Assembly: GCF_017115045.1 (NCBI RefSeq)
Contig: NZ_JABXKK010000113.1
Coordinates: 124,001 to 188,000, forward strand
Direction of reading: 5' to 3'
DNA from: Nostoc sp. NMS8
GTDB taxonomy: Bacteria; Cyanobacteriota; Cyanobacteriia; Cyanobacteriales; Nostocaceae
DNA length: 64,000 nucleotides
The notes under the pieces are model-generated. The model saw only the letters and a program-made list of their open reading frames with translations. It made no database searches and was not told the origin of the DNA. A program made the position numbers and the translations under genes. Positions 61,942-64,000 of the stretch are shown piece by piece (the stretch's first letter is position 1; each line of letters starts with the position of its first letter).

Positions 61942-62871
61942 TCAGATTGTGATATTATCATCCCCTTGCTGATTAATAACTAATCGCAAAATCGATAACC
62001 CCAAAATGATCAAAAATAGTACTAACCCAATCGTGCAAGCATAGCTAATTTCTAGGTTGTTAAAGGCTTGCTCATATAGATAATAAACAATAGTTTTCGA
62101 GCTATTGAGTGGCCCTCCTTGAGTCATAATGTAGACTTCTTCAAACACTTTGGTCGCAGAAATAGCCGAAATCACCGCCACTAGTGCTAAATACGGCTTC
62201 ATCAAAGGTATGGTAATATCCCAATGTTTGCTGATACCATCAGAACCATCGATGGCTGCGGCTTCGTACACATCCGCAGGAATTGATTGCAACCCTGCTA
62301 AATAAATCACCATGTAGTAGCCTAATCCCTTCCACACCGTGACAGCCATCACGCTGGCAAGAGAAATTGGTACGATGCCAAAAACTTTTGCTGGGCTTGT
62401 TAGCCAAGGAATACCTTCTAGAAAAATACCTAAAGCTTTAAATAACTGATTAAGTAATCCGTTTTCTGCATACAGCCATTTCCAAGCTATTCCCGCAACC
62501 ACCATTGAAATTACCACTGGAGTATAGTATGCTGCTCTAAACCAATTCATTCCCCGCAATTTCTGATTTACCAAAATTGCTAGCACTAAGGGAGCAATTA
62601 CTAAAATTGGTACTACACCCACAAGATATGAAAAAGTGTTTTCCAAAGTTTTCCAAAAAACTGCATCCTTCCAAAGCTTGAGGAAGTTGGCGAAACCTAT
62701 CCATTTTGGCGGCTGGGCAATATCTTCATAGCTGGTAAAACTGAGGTAAAACGCTTGCAATGCAGGCCAAAAGACAGTTAACCCTAAAATAATCAAGGCG
62801 GGTAGTAAAAATAAATAAGGCGTTAGACGCTGTTTGATGAACATCCAATTCTTAGGTGTCAATTGATTCAT
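61942..62871 (-). CDS. Sugar ABC transporter permease (MalF/UgpA-like)
   Basis: 309 aa with six membrane helices (PYLFLLPALIILGLTVFWPA at the start) and the EAA loop (YEAAAIDGSDGISKHWDITIP) of the carbohydrate-uptake CUT1 subfamily. The ligand is unknown. It is convergent with the TamB gene, 24 bp apart. The other subunits are not in the window. Confidence 0.9.
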   Translation of the reverse strand: MNQLTPKNWMFIKQRLTPYLFLLPALIILGLTVFWPALQAFYLSFTSYEDIAQPPKWIGFANFLKLWKDAVFWKTLENTFSYLVGVVPILVIAPLVLAILVNQKLRGMNWFRAAYYTPVVISMVVAGIAWKWLYAENGLLNQLFKALGIFLEGIPWLTSPAKVFGIVPISLASVMAVTVWKGLGYYMVIYLAGLQSIPADVYEAAAIDGSDGISKHWDITIPLMKPYLALVAVISAISATKVFEEVYIMTQGGPLNSSKTIVYYLYEQAFNNLEISYACTIGLVLFLIILGLSILRLVINQQGDDNITI

Positions 62872-63025
62872 CGGAAGTTTAATAGTTATTTTTTGCTTTT
62901 TCAGAACAAGAATTTGGAGATGTGAGTAGATTTAAGCTTCAATATTTTAAGGACATATATTTGCTTGCGTAGCGCTTCGCGCTTGCCGTAGGCATTGCTA
63001 ATTAATAATTCAGAGATAAACTGCG

Positions 63026-63688
63026 ATGGAAACTCAGCACAATCCACCAATTGAACATCAAAATGTCCCCATAAACCACCGTGGACTACATGAATTTTTG
63101 TACAGTTCTGAAGACGAACATGCTGCCGTTGAGGTGAGTATAACTCCTGAACTGGCAAACAATGGTACTGAAATCATTGACCTTGAAGCTTGGAGTGCAG
63201 TTACTCAGAACGCAAAAATTGCTGGTGTTTACGCAGTATTGGACGCAAAACGCCGCAGCCAGTACATTGGCTATTCTCGAAATGTGTTGCTTTCCCTAAA
63301 CAGTCATCTTCGCCAAAATGGTAAGCAAAAGTGTGCTTTTGTGCGTGTGCAATCATTCAAATTCCCCAAGCGCCAAGAAATGGAAGATTTGCGAGATACC
63401 TGGATAGCACAACTCGAAAGTACACCACCTGGTAATGCTTCCGAAAGTGGAATGTGGGCTAGTACAGTAGGCGAAGCTACTAAGGCCGTAATGTCGGAGG
63501 CTGAACGTCAAGCCTACGAGGATAAAAAGCTAAAACTACGGAAAGCAATGGCTGATACAACTCTTTCTAAAGAGCTAGAAACAACAGATGCAAGTCAAGC
63601 CGAACGTCAGCGTCAACTTGAAGGTGCGGTGAAGAACGATGACTGGAGTGTAATTATCGATGCACAAACACAGCAAACCAAGTCTTAG
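63026..63688 (+). CDS. GIY-YIG domain protein
   Basis: 220 aa. The middle contains a GIY-YIG nuclease-like core: AGVYAVLDAKRRSQYIGYSR then VLLSLNSHL; GVY and YIGYSRN align with the two family motifs. After it lies a charged helical C-terminus (LRKAMADTTLSKELETT). It is not UvrC or a restriction enzyme by layout. The role is unknown; similar proteins are widespread in cyanobacteria, as I recall. Confidence 0.8.
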   Translation: METQHNPPIEHQNVPINHRGLHEFLYSSEDEHAAVEVSITPELANNGTEIIDLEAWSAVTQNAKIAGVYAVLDAKRRSQYIGYSRNVLLSLNSHLRQNGKQKCAFVRVQSFKFPKRQEMEDLRDTWIAQLESTPPGNASESGMWASTVGEATKAVMSEAERQAYEDKKLKLRKAMADTTLSKELETTDASQAERQRQLEGAVKNDDWSVIIDAQTQQTKS

Positions 63689-63793
63689 GATGAGCGTTCA
63701 GTTTTGTTGTTATTTGCCAACTTGAATATCCCATCTCTTTACAGGACAGGGTATCCAAGGCTTTTTTACGATCAAAACTTTAGGACTAGAATC

Positions 63794-64000
63794 TTAAACA
63801 GCAGAAATAGCACAAACTTGTAATCCAACGGGTGTGTGAATAATCACTGATTCTACGCCGAACACTTGTGCGATCGCATTTGGTGTCAGAACTTCTTCAG
63901 GTTTACCAACTTCCCAAATATGACCCTGTTTTAATAATGCAATGCGGGAACTATACCGAGCTGCTAAATTCAATTCGTGTAAAACTGTGACAATAGTTAA
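63794..64000 (-). CDS. Iron-siderophore/heme ABC transporter ATPase (C-terminal part, runs off window)
   Basis: Reading leftward from the window edge: LTIVTVLHELNLAARYSSRI contains the H-loop His, and IALLKQGHIWEVGKPEEVL with TPNAIAQVFGVESVII is the tail of the FecE/HmuV/BtuD-like ATPase family. About 68 codons then TAA at 63794-63796. Walker motifs lie beyond the edge. Confidence 0.85.
   Translation of the reverse strand, partial: LTIVTVLHELNLAARYSSRIALLKQGHIWEVGKPEEVLTPNAIAQVFGVESVIIHTPVGLQVCAISAV

Noticed and set aside
63026..63688. Homing endonuclease
   Set aside because: A GIY-YIG core is present, but there is no intron or intein context and no DNA-binding modules of that class.

Overview
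The window looks like chromosomal DNA of a filamentous, Nostoc-type cyanobacterium. The evidence in the sequence is the frequent GCGATCGC (HIP1) octamer, abundant 7-bp short tandem repeats (STRRs) and small inverted-repeat elements between genes, and genes typical of cyanobacteria: Vipp1, MenB (phylloquinone), an SLH/OprB-type porin, a DUF3110 protein, a TamB homologue and a pix/ptx phototaxis operon. The genus is inferred. No tRNA, rRNA, CRISPR array, prophage or transposase gene was found.

Region by region. 1-5.0 kb: housekeeping genes, with coaD overlapping a truncated DivIVA-like gene, then lgt, cobM, a MIF-type tautomerase and rlmN. 5-11.8 kb: a secreted Gln-rich protein, a 59-aa zinc ribbon, uvrC, a 59-aa helical protein beside a lone response regulator, and a PEP-CTERM protein. 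11.8-17.8 kb: an aminotransferase with an STRR inside its coding sequence, a thioredoxin, twin Vipp1/PspA genes, a SPOR-like membrane protein and a DciA-like protein with a zinc ribbon. 18.2-29.4 kb: a Cys-rich small protein, menB, a TerB-dynamin GTPase divergent from an unknown membrane/coiled-coil protein, purU, and a four-gene GldA/GldF/GldG-like ABC operon ending in a DUF4340 protein.

29.6-43.4 kb is accessory-rich. It holds a porin gene broken by an exact 239-bp tandem duplication, a TPR protein whose N-terminus is made of dispersed-repeat sequence, DUF411, stress-flavoprotein, DUF1400 and HdeD-like genes, an SLH-linked glycosyl hydrolase, a PotD/PotB pair without ATPase, several MITE-like elements and a Uma2 remnant. 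43.4-53.6 kb is a complete minus-strand phototaxis operon in the order pixG, pixH, pixI, pixJ, pixL. PixJ carries three consecutive bilin-type GAF domains. A four-helix-bundle gene flanked by inverted STRRs sits exactly between pixJ and pixL. 54.2-64 kb: murQ, a DUF3110 protein, a 1982-aa TamB homologue with five internal 70-aa repeats, a sugar ABC permease, a GIY-YIG protein and the 3' end of an iron/heme ABC ATPase.

The phototaxis genes form one coherent pathway: photoreceptor/MCP to CheW to CheA, with two response-regulator outputs. The least explained gene set is the TerB-dynamin with its divergent partner. Much of the remaining oddity comes from short repeats moving into intergenic DNA, gene ends and coding sequence.
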